Shown piece by piece: positions 23,951 through 37,900 of a stretch of DNA of 64,000 nt (positions are counted from its first letter, which is position 1; each line of letters begins with the position of its first letter). The notes under the pieces were generated by a model. It did not search any database and was not told the DNA's origin. It was given only the letters and a program-made list of their open reading frames with translations. The position numbers and the translations under genes are program-made. Source of the DNA: Aquanectria penicillioides (lineage: Eukaryota; Ascomycota; Sordariomycetes; Hypocreales; Nectriaceae). The stretch spans positions 1,005,001 through 1,069,000 of the forward strand of contig PYIU01000011.1 of the NCBI GenBank assembly GCA_003415625.1. The letters run 5' to 3'.

Positions 23951-25855
23951 TTTAATTTAATGCTTTAAGTAGTATTTAAAAAATGCCTAAAAACATTTAG
24001 GCTTAAGTAATTAAGTTATTAATACTATATATTTAAATTCCTCTTAAGGGGCCTTTATTAGGTCTATAATATATATTTTTAAATATAGTATTAAGCTAAT
24101 AAGCAATTAATAAATAGTACTTAAAGGGCTAATAACTCTTTTTTATTAAAATATATATATTTTAAAATCTATTGCCTATAGATCTCTTTAATTTTACTAA
24201 AGTAGCTACTATTAGCCTTATATAGGCAATTACTATTAAGTTTTATATTTTATTAAAACCTTTATTTTTTTAGCTATAAAAAGAATATTAAATTTAATAT
24301 TAAAGCTCTATAAAAAGCAATATTAAATAGTTAAAGAGTTATTAATAAACTATTAATAAATTATAGAGTTATTATAGTATCTTTATAATTATTAATTAAA
24401 ATTAATTCTATTCTTAACTATAGAAAGTTTTCTATTAAAGCTGCCCTTAAATTATATATTTATATAGTATCTTTAAAGATATATATTAATGCCCTTAAGT
24501 CTAAAAGATAGCTCTTTTATAGTAAATATAATTTAATAATTATTAAATAAGTATTTACTATTACTTTTTCTTAATAAAAGCTTAATATTTAATATTATTA
24601 TAAATTACTTAATATAAGCTTTTTTATTTAGTTTATAACTTTATTACTATTTTTTTTAATATATTTTTTAACTAAAGTCTTTATTATTTAATTAAGCTAT
24701 TATTCTTAAGATTATATCTTTAAAAAGCTATAATAGCATTTAGCTAAAAGGTAATAATTACTAAAATAAATAAAGCACTATATATTTATACTTTTAATAG
24801 CATTTAGCAATTATACTCTTTTTCCTTAAGGCTTTATTAAAAGTTTATTAGCTTTTTTACTTTCTTTATAATAGTAATAAAATGCTTTTAATATAATCTT
24901 TTTTTAAGTTAAAACTATTAAACTATTAATAAATACTTATTATATAGCCCTTAATACCTTTATAATTAATAGAGTATTTATAATAGCTTTATTTAACTTT
25001 ATAGTATTATATATATTAATTTAAAACTTAAAAGATATATTTTTTAATACTATAATTAAGTCCTTAAACTATTAGCTTATTTCTATTATTTCTTAAAGCT
25101 TTATTGCTTAAGCTTTTTAAATTGCCTTTTTTTAAAAAGTAAATTAATTATCTATACTTTTATAGATTATAACTTAAAATTAATAGAGTTTTATTAGCAA
25201 TTTATAAAGAGTTTAATAAACTTTATATATATATTTATTTTTTATTTAAATAAAATAATTATATAAAGCTTTTATTTATTTAATTAATAGCTTTTTAATT
25301 AAATAGTAATAGTAATATAAAAAAAAAAGATTTATTAAATTTAATTTTAAATAACTATTATTCTCTTTTAAAAGGCTATATATTTTTTTAATTAATATTT
25401 ATAATTAATCTATAATATATTAAATGCTATTAGGCCTATATTTATAAAATTAATAACTTTAATTACTTTAGTTAAAAACTTTTTACTATCTATTAAATAA
25501 AGAATCTTTAATTTATAGTTAATTATAAAAGTGCTTAATACTGCAGTTAATATAAAGGCGCTTATAGCTAATAGTATACCCTTCTTTTAGCTAAAGGACT
25601 TAAAGTTTAAGGGGGTTAGCTTTTTAATAATAAAAAGGGGCTTTTTAGCTATTTTAAGGTTAATATAAAGCTAAAGGTCTTAAATAATAGCCTTTATCTT
25701 TAAAGCTAAATACTAAAAGATTTAATTATTATTAATAATTAGCTTAATAAAAATAGCTAAAGTTATTATTGCTAAAAGATTAATAATTAATTAGCAATCT
25801 AAATAAAGAAGGTATATAAATAGTAAAGGCATATAGTATATATCTAACTATTAAT
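23950..25855 (-). pseudogene. Cop-B2 gag region, broken
   Basis: Lies between the 5' LTR (25,856-26,085) and integrase. The minus-strand frame, ignoring stops, is long and hydrophilic with Gln/Lys-rich coiled-coil-like stretches. Assignment as gag rests on position; no nucleocapsid knuckle was identified. Confidence 0.45.
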
Positions 25856-26085
25856 TATTAAATAGCTTATATAATTACTTAATAATCTTAACTATATATA
25901 TATATTATATATATTTAATTTAGCTTCTCTCTTTTAGATTAAAGGGGTCTATCTTTTCTTTTATTCTTAATATAGGCTAGCTAACTAAAGGCTTAATAAG
26001 CCTTCTTTAAGTTAGTTTTAATAACCCTTTATTTTTTATATAACTCCTTAAAGCATTAATGTTTTAATATACCTTTAATTTAATA
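25856..26085 (-). repeat. Right (5') LTR of Cop-B2
   Basis: 230 bp, same length as its partner but heavily C-to-T/G-to-A changed. Ends TTTAATA followed by target copy AAAGT at 26,086-26,090. Confidence 0.92.
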
Positions 26086-26911
26086 AAAGTAAATAATGCT
26101 TTTATACTATATAAATAAAGAAAAAACTATATTAATAAAATAAAAACTTTTATTTAATATAATATTGGACTTAATATAAGTTCTTTATAGAAAAGCATTA
26201 AATTAAAAGTTAATTTAATACTATTATTAAAATATTTTATTTACTTAATTATAGAATTAATAAGTAAGGTAAAAGTAAGGCCTATAATAGGCCTAAATTA
26301 TCTATACTATAGGCCTATTGCAAAAAGTAAGGCATTAACCTAATGCTAGCTAGTAGCTAGCTAGCTACTAGCTATTTAAATATTGCTATTATTATTTTTT
26401 AATTTTTATAAGTATATTTATTTTCTTTTCTTTTTTTCTTTTTTTATATATTTCTATAAAAGCTTTTTTATTGCCTTTAAGTATATACTTTATTAATATA
26501 TTATTTATATAAAATATTTAATTTATATAAATACTAATTGCTATTTTTATTACTATTTTATATTAATTATATATAGCTAAAAATAATAATTATAATAATA
26601 ATAATAATAACTATAATTATAATTATAACTATAATTATAATAATAATAATAATAGTAGTATATACTTAATATATCTATAAATAGTATTTTATATTAATAT
26701 TAGTAAATATTAAAACGCTAAGCTAACTGCACTAAAGTAAGGGGTGCTATACTAACCCTAAAAGCAATATAAAATCTGCTCTATTTTATATATATTATAT
26801 AAATAGTAAAAGATAGAGAGAACAGTCTATACTAAAATTAGGCCAATATATAGTCCTTCTCTTTTCTATTCTTTATAGCTATAGAAAACTAACTATTAAT
26901 AAATACTAAAG
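26086..26911 (-). mobile_element. LINE-2 piece: 3' UTR between Cop-B2 and Gyp-1
   Basis: Collinear with LINE-3 57,978-58,790. Contains the 28-bp palindrome segment at 26,347-26,374 and the short TAA tract near 26,590-26,650. Ends in TAAAG (26,907-26,911), the target copied by Gyp-1. Confidence 0.88.
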
Positions 26912-27345
26912 TGTAATAACTAGATCACTTACTTATATATAATATTAGTAAGGGTGATTTAAAGTAAGTTATTTATATTAGCAATAAACTAATAGCATTA
27001 GTCTTTTAAGCAATTAGGCTTACATTAAATGATAAGTCCTCTATTACATCTAGTAATGTATTATTAGTATAGGCATTCTAGTACTAGTAAGGTAATTAAG
27101 TTATATTAAAAGCTAACAATCTATTACACTAAAGCAAATGGCTTATTATTTCTATATAGTATATAGATTATAGTAGTTATTAGATTACTGCAATTTAAGG
27201 ATTACTTTAATCCTAAGATTACTATACTTCTTTCTCTTTTATAATCCTTTTATAATTGGCTTATATATAGAATATAGAGTAAATAGGTTCTTTATTTAAT
27301 CTTTATATAATATAGTTCTTTATTTAGTAATATTAGAATATAATA
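26912..27345 (-). repeat. Left (3') LTR of Gyp-1
   Basis: 434 bp, begins TGTAATAACTAGATCACTTAC on plus. It keeps several CA/TG pairs lost in the right LTR, so RIP acted unequally on the pair. Confidence 0.93.
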
Positions 27346-27399
27346 TAATATCTTTTTTTTATTAGTTTTTATTTTTAAGACTTTATAAAAGATTGCCTA

Positions 27400-30300
27400 T
27401 TTTTATTAGTTGTATATATAATTTAGATCTATAATTATTTCTTTTTATATAAAATGCTAATATAATATTAAGCTATATTTTTAAATATATTTTTAGAAAA
27501 ATAAAAGAATATACTGCCCTTATTAATGCAATTATTGCCTTTAGGATTTTTATAGATATACCTTATTTTTATTATTTTAGCTAAATAAAGCCTTATATCT
27601 TTAGTAAGGGTTTATTTTATTATAGTAAGTGCATTTATTAAGGTTATTCTTGCAATAGGGTATATATTATATCTTTTTATATATATTTTCTTTCTATCTT
27701 TAGTTCCTTTTATATTAACTTTTTCTTTTCTTTAGTATATAAATTTATAAACTAAAAGAAAAAGTTAAAAACTAAAAGAAAGAAGGCTAATAATAATCTT
27801 CTTTAGCTTTATAGCAAATTGGCATTACTTTAAGCTTATCTTACTCTTACTATAGGTTAATTATCTTATATTAAGGTTATTAAAGCTAAAGTAAAGAAGA
27901 AGTAAATTAAAGCTATTAAGCATAGCATATAGAAAGTGGATTGCATAGATTATACTTCTTTTGCCCTTAATGTTCTAGCAAATAGTGCTTTTATTAAGCT
28001 TTATTTTATTATAGATAATAGTTTAGATTTTAAATCTATAGGCCTTAAGGATTTTAACTTTAATTCTTCTCTTTTAGGTTTGCCTTTTATTATTAATAAA
28101 ACTCCTTTAGCTTCTATTAAGTATTTATAAGGTATTTTAATAGTTTCTATAAATTTTTAGTATTATTATAGTTTTACTATTTAATAAAGTACTTTATTTT
28201 ATTGTTTTTTTATTATAAATTAAGGATTTTCTCTATAATTTATTTTTCTTTTAGTTTATTTATCTTTACTTTATATAATTATTATTTTATTTATACTATA
28301 ATAGTATTTATTATAGGTTTAAATAGTAATATATAGAAAATAAAGTATATTTTAACTTTAGCTAATAGTTTTAATTTATAATTATTTTTTAAGATTTTCT
28401 TTAAAATCTTATAGGATCTAATATACTTATAGTTTAATTTTTTATTTAGTTGCTTTATATTAATGTTTTTTTTAGCTAATAAAACTATTTCTCCTTCCTT
28501 AAAGGATAGTTCTTTTATCCTTTTAGAATTATAATATTTTTTTATTTAGTTTTTTATAAATAAAAGTTCTATTTTTATTTTCTTATAAAGGTTTTTTATT
28601 TTATTTGCTTTTAGAATTGCTTTAGGGTTTATTAATCTATTTTAAGGTATATAGTATAAATTAAATATAAAGCTATAATTTATAAATATTAATATAAAAC
28701 TAATGCTTTCTATTAACTGCAGTATTATAAAAGAATTATACTATAGAAAGTAGTTCTATATAATTGTTTTATTTATAATTAATAAAATACCTTAAATACT
28801 GTTTTAAAATTTAATTTATCTATTCTATTTAACTGTTTACTTAAGGTCTAAATGCTATAGTTATTTAATAATTTAGCCTAAATTATATTATTAGGCATTA
28901 CTAAAATTTTAAGAAGAATAGTATTTCTCTATTTATTAAAATTTTATATAGCAGTCTATATTAACTAAATATATATTTTATAAAAAGAAATGCAAATCCT
29001 TTTATATCTATTGCTTCTTTATAGGGTATAAAATAGAAATATTTTATAAATCTATCTATAATAATAAGAATGCTATTATAAAGTTATTTAATAGCTTTAT
29101 TTTTTAATAAAAGTAATTTAATAATAAAGTCTATTATTATAGATTCCTATAATTATTCTATAACTAATAATAGTTATAGTTCTCTATATAGCTTATAGTG
29201 CTTTAACTATATTATTTAATAGGTAATATAGGATTTAATTACTTTTATTATTTTCTTTTTTATTTTATTAAATGTATAGTTTTGCTTTATTCTTTATAAT
29301 ATTTTTATAACTCTTTAGTATCTATATAATAAATAAAAATATATATTATATATTAAGGATTCTTATAATTTCTCTAGTACCTATAATTATTCTATTTATT
29401 TATCTTTTATAAATAAGTTATTATACTCTTTAATTTATTGCTATATAGCTATTAAATTTATTTTAAGCTAATATAGTATTGCTATTTCCTTTTGTTGCTT
29501 GTTTTTGCATTTTATGCAGTTTTATATAGCTATTTTTACTTTCTATTTTAAGTAAAGTGCTATATATTTTTTGCTTAGTTCTTTAAGAATAGCTTTATAG
29601 TCTTTCTTATATTTTAATTCTTTATATTCTTTAAGCGCTATATATTATATACTTTCCTTTAGAATATAGATTTTCTTTTTAAACTTTAATAATCCTTTTA
29701 TAGTAAATATATTAAGTTTATACATTTCTAGCTATACTACTAATTCTATTTAAATTATTTATAAGTATTATAGTAGGATTTTTACTATTTATATTATAGC
29801 TATTTATTGCTATTATAGATATCCTTTTTTAGTAAATTCTAATAGCTAGTCTTTAAACTTAATTTTCTTTTTTAAATTAAGTCTTCTACTAATAGTATTT
29901 ACTTGCCTATTTTTACTTTCTTTTTAATAAATAATAATATAATTAAATCCTATTATATATTTAATATAATAAACTTATTTACTATTTAATTGCTATATTA
30001 TTGCAAAATAAGTAATATTTTTATAGTTAGTATAGACCTTAACTTTATATTATCTTTCTATTAAATAGTATTTAAATTCTTTAAATGCATTAAATATTGC
30101 AAGAAATTCTTTATTATATATAGAGTAGTTTAACTTTAGTCTATATAATTTATAAAAGTAAAATGCAATAAAGTAAAGTATACTATTTTTATTTTATTAT
30201 TTTAATTATGCTTTTATTATATAGTTTAAAGCATTTATTTTAAGCTTTATTTCCTTATTTAAATTAAATATTATAAATATTAATTCTAAAAGAATTATAT

Positions 30301-31191
30301 TTTTAATATTATTAAATGCCTTTTGCATTTCTTTTATTTATATAAATTCTTTTCCTTTTTTAATATAGTTTATAAAAGATATAGCTAGTTTTTTAAAATC
30401 TTTAATAAATTTATAATAGTAATTTATAAAACTTAAAAAGAATTATACTTCCTTTAGATTTTTAAGTACTTTCTATTCTTTAATTATAGCAATCTTTTTA
30501 AGGTCTATTTTAATTTTATTATAAAAGATAATATATTTAAGGAACTTAACTTCTTTTATATAAAAGTTATACTTCTTTAGTTTTACTAAAAGATTAACTT
30601 CCTTTAGCTTCTTAAGTATTTTATATATATAGTCTTTATGCTTTTTATTATTATTTAAAAATATTAAAATATTATTAAGGTATATAACTATAAAGATATT
30701 TAAGTATTCCCTAAAGATATTATTAACTATCTATTAAAATATTATTAGTATATTTATTAATCCTATAGGCATTACTAAATACTTATAAAGTCTAAACTTA
30801 ATGCAAAATGCTATTTTTTATTCTTTTTCTTTCTTTATTTTAATAAAGTTATATACTCCTTTTAGATTTAAAGCTAAAAATACTTTCTTTTTAAAAAGTT
30901 AATCTTTTATTTTTATAATTAAGGGTAAAAATATTTAATTTTTAACTATAATATTATTAAGTTATTTATAATCTATAACTAACTATAGTTTACTATTTTT
31001 CTTTAGTATAAATATTATTAAATATTCTATTAATAAAGTAAAAATCCTAATATATCCTTTAGCTAATATTATTTTTAAATACTTTATTAATATTTAATCT
31101 TTAGCTTATATTAATTTATAAATAAAATAGAACTTTAGGTTTATATTGCTTTTAAGTATGCCTTAAGGAACAAGAGGTTTTTTCCAGTAAT
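27400..31191 (-). pseudogene. Gyp-1 pol: RT, RNase H, integrase, chromodomain, broken
   Basis: Minus strand from 31,191. RT: FYFIYKL.QAKD, AKGYIRI, KLWLVIDYK.LNN, ALNLKGVYNFI, KYLVMPIGL in another frame, then YLNNILIF at 30,682-30,671 (family YLDD). RNase H follows to about 29,900. Integrase zinc finger CIKCKNK near 29,518-29,507 keeps its two Cys. The integrase C-terminus reads YKILKKI..NYKLKLL then KIYFIFYILLFKP near 28,440-28,330. The chromodomain is at 28,194-28,096 (KYFIK..NYNNTKN then LKYLINT..KLKEFY, with the expected Trp codons now TAG). Stops are frequent throughout. Confidence 0.85.
30671..30682 (-). other. Gyp-1 RT active site, YLDD changed to YLNN
   Basis: Minus strand TAC CTT AAT AAT. 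Both aspartate codons carry G-to-A, in TpG context on the coding strand. No metal binding would remain. Confidence 0.9.
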
Positions 31192-31335
31192 GCCGTGGCG
31201 TATGTGTGTGTGTGTGTGTGTGCCTTTGTGTGCCTTGGTGGGCAGTGCAAGCTTGCTTGGTTGTTGGTTGGCGTGTGGCGGCGGCAGCAGTAAGAGCAAG
31301 GGGGTTAAGCTGGCCTTCTTCCTTTTGCTGCTTAA
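31187..31335. other. GC-rich island with TG repeat in the AT-rich block
   Basis: About 150 bp with ordinary GC content, including nine TG units (near 31,203-31,222) and GGCGTGTGGCGGCGGCAGCAG. It sits at the left end of Unk-1. TG repeats are CA on the other strand, prime RIP targets, yet they are intact. It encodes nothing recognisable. Confidence 0.85.
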
Positions 31336-31649
31336 TTAGGAAATTTACTTTAATTTATATTATATAACCTTTATATAACTTTATATAGCAGCATTATATA
31401 ATATTAGGTTTTATAGATCTATAGGTCTATAAAAAAGGCATAAAAGGCATAAAAAAAAAACAATTAATATAGTATATATCTTTTTAAACCTTATTAATAG
31501 CATTTTTATTAATAGCATTATATTATATTATATATTATATATATATATTATAAAATTATATATATATATATAAAATAATTAAATAATAGAAAGAAGCTTT
31601 TATACTCTCTTTATAGTAATATTATAAAGCCCTTTTAGCCTTACCTTTA

Positions 31650-34000
31650 CTATAACTATCTTTAATAGAATAGTATTGCTAATTATATCTTTATTTTAAA
31701 CCTTTAAGATAAGCTTAATGCTATTAAGTATATAGTATTGCAATAGCTATATATAGAGGCTATATAGATTATATATACTTAAGATATTATACCTATTTAT
31801 TATTGCTATCTATATGCCTTATAAATTAAGGCTAATGCAATCTAAACTATAACCTTATACCTTATAGTCTATATAGGCAAATGCTAATATATATAGCAAC
31901 CTATAGTAAGTAATATTATACTGCTACTATAGCTATTTTTTAGCTTTCTTATTAGTATATAGTATAGTTATAAAGATAGACATTAATAAAACTATACCTT
32001 AAGGCATATACTTAAACTTAAAGCTGCCTATAGTTTTATTAGCAAGCAATAGCTTTATAAAAGGCCTAAAGTATATAATAAGGCTCTTAAAAATGCAATA
32101 GCTAAAGTATACTTTATTTAATATAGTGCTAATAGCCTTATAGCTAGCCCTATTAACTACCTTAAGGCTTTAATAGGTATTTTATATTATAACTATTAAT
32201 ATATTAGGTATAAAGATAAAGATAGTAAGTATAAAGATATTATTATTATTATTAACCTTTATTATAAATAAGGCCTTCTTTTCCTTAAGGCTACTATTTT
32301 TTTATAAATGCTTTAATAAAAAGATCTATATAGAGTGCTAGTAGTTTTTGCTAAATATAAGGCATCCCTTAAAGTTAAGGCACTAGCAGTTTTAGTTTAA
32401 AGGTATAACTATTATAATGCTTATTTTCTATAAAACTAACTAGCTTTTATAATAGTATTGCTAGTTTAAAAGGTTAATATTTATTTAATTCTAAATGCTA
32501 TAGTAAATATGCAATAGTAGGGCTTATAGCTTAATGTTCTCTATTAAGTAAACCTATTTATTAAGTATAATAATAGTTATAAACTTTAACTATAGTAAAT
32601 AGGCTTTATTTTAAATATAGTACTATTTACTTTAGCTTATATATTATTTAATTAAAAAGGCTAAAAGAATAATAGACCTATTTTAGACTAAATAAAATTA
32701 ATAAAAGTTATTAAAAAAGAGAATAATTAATATACTATTAAAGTTAGCTTTACTACTATATAGCTACTTAAAGTAGCAATTAACCTAAATAAAGGTTAAG
32801 AACTTAAGTATATTAACTTTATTAATAATAAAGGCCTATTTATTGCATTAATATATTAACTTTTTGCTATTTATAATATATAAGCTTATATTAAATCTAT
32901 TAAAACTAGCTCTATTTATATTAGCTATTGCCTTATTAATACTATAGATTAAGTAAATAATAATGCTATTAATTTAGGCAATAATAGCGCTAGATATTGC
33001 TATTAATAAAAGCCTATAGCTAATATCTTTTCTTTTAAATAGTATAAAAAGTGCATTAATTACTTGCAATTTGCCTATATTGCCCTTACTGCCTAAAAAT
33101 ATATATAGCTATATATTATTTTTACTTTTAAGCTTGCCTTTAGGCTACTTAAAGCAATTAAGGTATTAATATATAAGAAATAGGGCTATATACTACTATT
33201 TATTAAGTATATAGCTTACTATAAAGTTATAGCTAGCCTATATAAAGGTTATAAAAGGCCTAAATGCAATATTAATATTAGGCCCTTAAATAGCTTTTTT
33301 TATATTTATTTAATTAATTACTAATAGCTTTTTACTAAACTTAATTAAAATATTAGTAATAGCTGCATTTAGTTTTAAGGCAATCTCTATAATAGTATTT
33401 ATATTTAAGCTAATCCTTTAAATTTATTACTTAATCTTTTTAAAGGCACTATATTAAGCAAACTTAATTACTTATAGCTTAATAGCATTAAGTAGCTTTA
33501 TGCTAGCTATACTTAAACTACTGCTTTTAGTAATAGTTATCTTTATAGAAAAGGCATTATTAATCTTTATACTATTAGTAAAAGCTTTAACTATTTTAAA
33601 TTAAAACTTACTTAACTATTAAAGGGCTATTAAAATATTAAGCAATTTAGCTATAAATTAATTAAAGCTTATTGCAGCCCTTAAAGCATTTTTAAGCTAT
33701 ATAATACTATTTAACTAATTAAATTAGTATTAATTAATTGGTTCTATTATAGAAAACTAATAGCTAGGCTTAGCTTTAGCCTTATTTTTATTAGTATTAA
33801 TATTAGTATTAGCTCTATTAAGTTTATTGCCTTTATATATTGCTTATTGCTTTATATCTTTTTATATATTCTCTATTAATTTCTTTAGCGCCTAAATATT
33901 ACTTACAATAAAGTAAAGGCACTTGCTTAAAGCTGCCTAATGCCTATATTAAGTTACTATAATATCCTTTTTATTGCTATTGCCTAAAAAGTCCTTCTAT
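31650..34000 (+). pseudogene. Long degraded coding region of Unk-1, product unknown
   Basis: Plus-strand frame that is long and protein-like once TAA/TAG are read as RIP-altered CAA/CAG or TGG: for example segments FKLAFRLLKAIKVLIYKK near 33,130-33,180 and INTIDQVNNNAINLGNNSAR (stop read as Q) near 32,935-33,000. I do not recognise the family. RT, LTR integrase, Helitron Rep and helicase motifs were looked for and not seen. The strand call is an inference. Confidence 0.35.
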
Positions 34001-34689
34001 AAAATAAAGAGCCTAAAGTATTAAATTAAAGCTTTAGGCTTATCTATTAATTATTTAAATTAGCTTTTTAAATTACTTCTTTAAACTTTCTTTCTTTTAT
34101 ATCTATATATATAATAAGGCCTTATTTAGCATTAATGCTTACTTACCTTTAAAAGTAGCCCTTTTTTTTATTTTTATAATTAAAGTCTATATCTATATAG
34201 CTATTTAAGTAAGGTATAATAAGCTTTATAAAAGGATATAGTACCTAAATCTAGCTAATACTATAGGTTTAATTAGCCTTAAATAATATATAGTACTTTT
34301 ATTTAAATAAAAAGCCCTTTTAAATATAAATAATAGTAAGGTAATTATAAAGGCATAAATCTTAAAGTATAAGGCCTTAATGCAAATATATATTAAAACC
34401 TAATAGCTTTTTACCTATAGTAGCTATTAAAATAGACTTAAATTTAAATTAAGTATTTATCTCTATAGTTAATATACTATTAGCTATATATAAGCAAGCC
34501 TATTGCTAAAATAATCTTTAAGATAGAGCTATTATATTAATAAATAACTATTTATTTATACTAATATATTCCTTAAGATACTATAAGAGATTAATAATAA
34601 CCTTAATATATAAAAGGGGCTGCTCTATAAAGATGCAATTTATAACCTTAAGTAAGAACTAGTAACTTTTATTTGCCTTAGCTGCAGTT

Positions 34690-34908
34690 CTATTGCCTAG
34701 AACTTAAGTATTAGCGGAAGTAGAAGTGGCGGTAGTAGTGGTAGTAGTAGCAGTAATAAAAGAAGAAAAAGCAAAAGTAAAAGCAAAAGCTAAACCTAAA
34801 CCTAAAGCTAAAATAGAACTAGCAATAAAGTGCAACTATAATTATAAGAAGAGCTATATTATAGCTATAGCCTGCTTTTATAATAGATTCTTTACTTTAT
34901 TTATATAG
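34690..34908 (+). pseudogene. Low-complexity Gly/Ser- or Val- and Lys-rich segment of Unk-1
   Basis: A stretch of GTAGTAG/GGCGGTAG repeats then AAAGCAAAAGT repeats. One frame is open for 60 codons from 34,726 (MAVVVVVV then KAKAKPKPKAK); another reads GGSSGSSSSNKRRKSKSKSK before stopping. The second is more like a real basic linker. It is less AT-rich than its surroundings. Function unknown. Confidence 0.35.
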
Positions 34909-37900
34909 TTTATTAAATAGTATATAAGGGCTAGTATATAAGTTTAAGTGCTAATAAATAAAATATTATAGTTATATTATAGGCTAATTGCTAATACCTT
35001 ATTCTATTAATTAATAAGTAAATGCTATTATATTAGCTATAAAATGCTATTAATATTAAAGAAAGTCTTAAGCATAAGGTTTTATAGTGCCTTAAAGTAA
35101 TACTTCTTTCTTTCTTTATATTGCTTTATTAATAACTTATAAAGTAAATACTTTAGATATAAATAAATATATTTATAGTATTATATTTTATATACTATAA
35201 AGTTAGCCTTCTTTTTAAATATAGTAAAGAGTTAAGTAAGCAATATTATTAAATAATTAATATTATTAGCTATAAATATTTAATTAAAGTTATTAAATAC
35301 TTTATCTTTATTAAGATTCTATATATATTAAATATTAATATTAACTTAATTTATTAATTAAAACCTTAAACTAAACTAGTCTTTTAGGTTAAAACTGCTA
35401 TATATTTTAGTAAAGATACTATTTATATATTGTATAATCCTATAGTAAAATATTATAATAGTATTATCTTTTATTTTAGGATCTTTAGCAATTAAAGAGA
35501 TTAAGCTAAAATTATTTTATAATTATAGTAAAGAATAAATATATAAGGCACTATATTTATTTATCTTTATAATACTATAGTATTGCTTAATGCAGCTAAA
35601 AACTAAATTTTAATTAGTTTTTATATAGTATTTAAGAAATAAAGAGATTTTTTAATAGAAGAAAAGCATTAAGCTTATTAAATTAAAGATTATAAGCTTA
35701 ATTCTATTATAATTATTACTGCCTAAACTTAATAAAACTCTTTTTACCTCCTTAAAATAATACTTATTATATATAGCTAGGTATAATTTAATAGCATTAA
35801 TAATATTAAAAGGGTTTAATATTAGCTAAATTGCTAATATACCTTTATAAATAATATTAAATTATAGCTCCTTTTATATATATAGCTATATCTTTTTAAA
35901 TATAAGCTATTAATATCTATAAATAAATAAACTATATAAAAGCTTATTAATCTTTTTATTGCTAGTTTTACTATCCCTTTTTAGCTCTATATTAGCCTAA
36001 ATAAGGCACTTAAATATTAAGGACTATATAATTGCCTTAACCCTAAGAAAATCAAATTGCTTTATGCTTATTATACTTATACTATAATTATAAAACTGCA
36101 TTAAAATATTAAAGATAAAGAAGGTAAAGGTATAATAGCTTTTAAACTAGCTGCTATAATACCTAATTACTGCTTTAGCCTATACTTTTAGTATTATATT
36201 TTAAGAATTAATAAGGCTAAGGCTACTATTTACTTATACTTACTTATATTTAATAGTAGTAATAGCAATAGCTATATTGCCTTAAGTATTATTAACTTTA
36301 TTACTATTGCCTTTACTATTGCTATTACTATTACTATTACTATTGCTTTAGCTTTAATCCTTAACCTTTTTTCTATATTATTAGCTGCCTAATATATAGC
36401 TGCCTTTTTAATATAGTAGGGACCTTTAATGCCTTAAGGAAAAAGAGTTAAAAACACTTTAGAAAAGTATAATAGGTTATTTAAGTTAATATACCTTTAA
36501 TTATAGTTTAAATAAATATAAGGGCTACTAAAGCCCTTATAGATCTATATGCTTATACTGCCTGCTTTAGGCTCTATTAACTTTAGTGCTATTAGATTAA
36601 TGCACTCTATAATAATATTAATAGTAAATTATAACTTTTTGGCATTTATAACCTTAAGTATAGCATTTAATAAAAATATACTAAAAGATAATATTTTATT
36701 AATATAAGCATTAAGCCCTACTGCCTTAAAATTATTTTAGCTTAGCTTATTAAAGCTACTTTTCTTTACTATTTTATCTTTTTTTTTTCTTTTTCTTTTT
36801 TTTCTTTATTGCTATTGCTATTATTATTATTACTACTATTTAGCCTTAGAAAAATATACTATTCTTTAGCCTATAATTTAAGCATAAGATTATTAATATA
36901 AGGATAAGAATTATTTAATAAGCTGCACTTACTTAAAGGAATAATATATATAGTTTATGCTTTCTTCTATACTAATAGCTCCTACCGCTTTATACACTTA
37001 TATAAAAGCCTTAAAATACTATAAGGCATATCTTTCTAACTATTTAATTTAGCTTAATTAACTTAAATCTTAAAATAGAGTGAGTTATTAAGAATTAATT
37101 ACTGTAAAGCCCTTTTTACTACTTGCTACTGCACTAATATTATTTTAGATAGATCCTAAGGTATTAGCTTTTTTAATTTATACTAAAAGATATAAATATC
37201 CTTAAGTACCTTTATTAAAAGATAAAGTAAAACCTTAATAATTATATTTTATATATTGCTTAAAAAGATATAAATATAGCTTTATATATAATAGATATAG
37301 GTACTTTACTTTAGCCTATTAAAAATATTAATTTATATAATAAAATTAAATAAAAAGCTAATAGTAATAAGCTTTTTTTTTATTAATATTAAGTTATTAA
37401 AAACCTTAAGAAAGAAGTGCTTATACTAAAGCTATTTATAAAGATAACTATAATAACTTAGCCTCTCTTTATTAATTTTAGCAATACATTCTATATAAAG
37501 CTCTATATTATAACTAAAAATAAAGCAATCTTTATATAATTATATACTTTTAAGTGCTCTATTAAAAGGAAAGCTAAATTAATCTTTTTATTTAATTAAT
37601 TATAACTCTTACTTATTGCATTTTTAATAGTATAAAAGATATATTTTAATAAAAAGAGTATTTATATTATAAAAAGCACTATAAAAAAAGATTATATTTA
37701 TAATCTATTGCTTAAGCAATACAATATTATATTACTTTTAGCTATTAAAAAGCCTTTTCTTTTTAATAAACTATTCTTTTAAATAGCTAATTGCTTTATA
37801 TAACTTTTTATACTATTTTATAATAATAGACTTTTATTAATTAAAAGTATAGCTATATTTATTCTTTATACTCTTTCCTTTTTTTTAAATCTATAAATAT

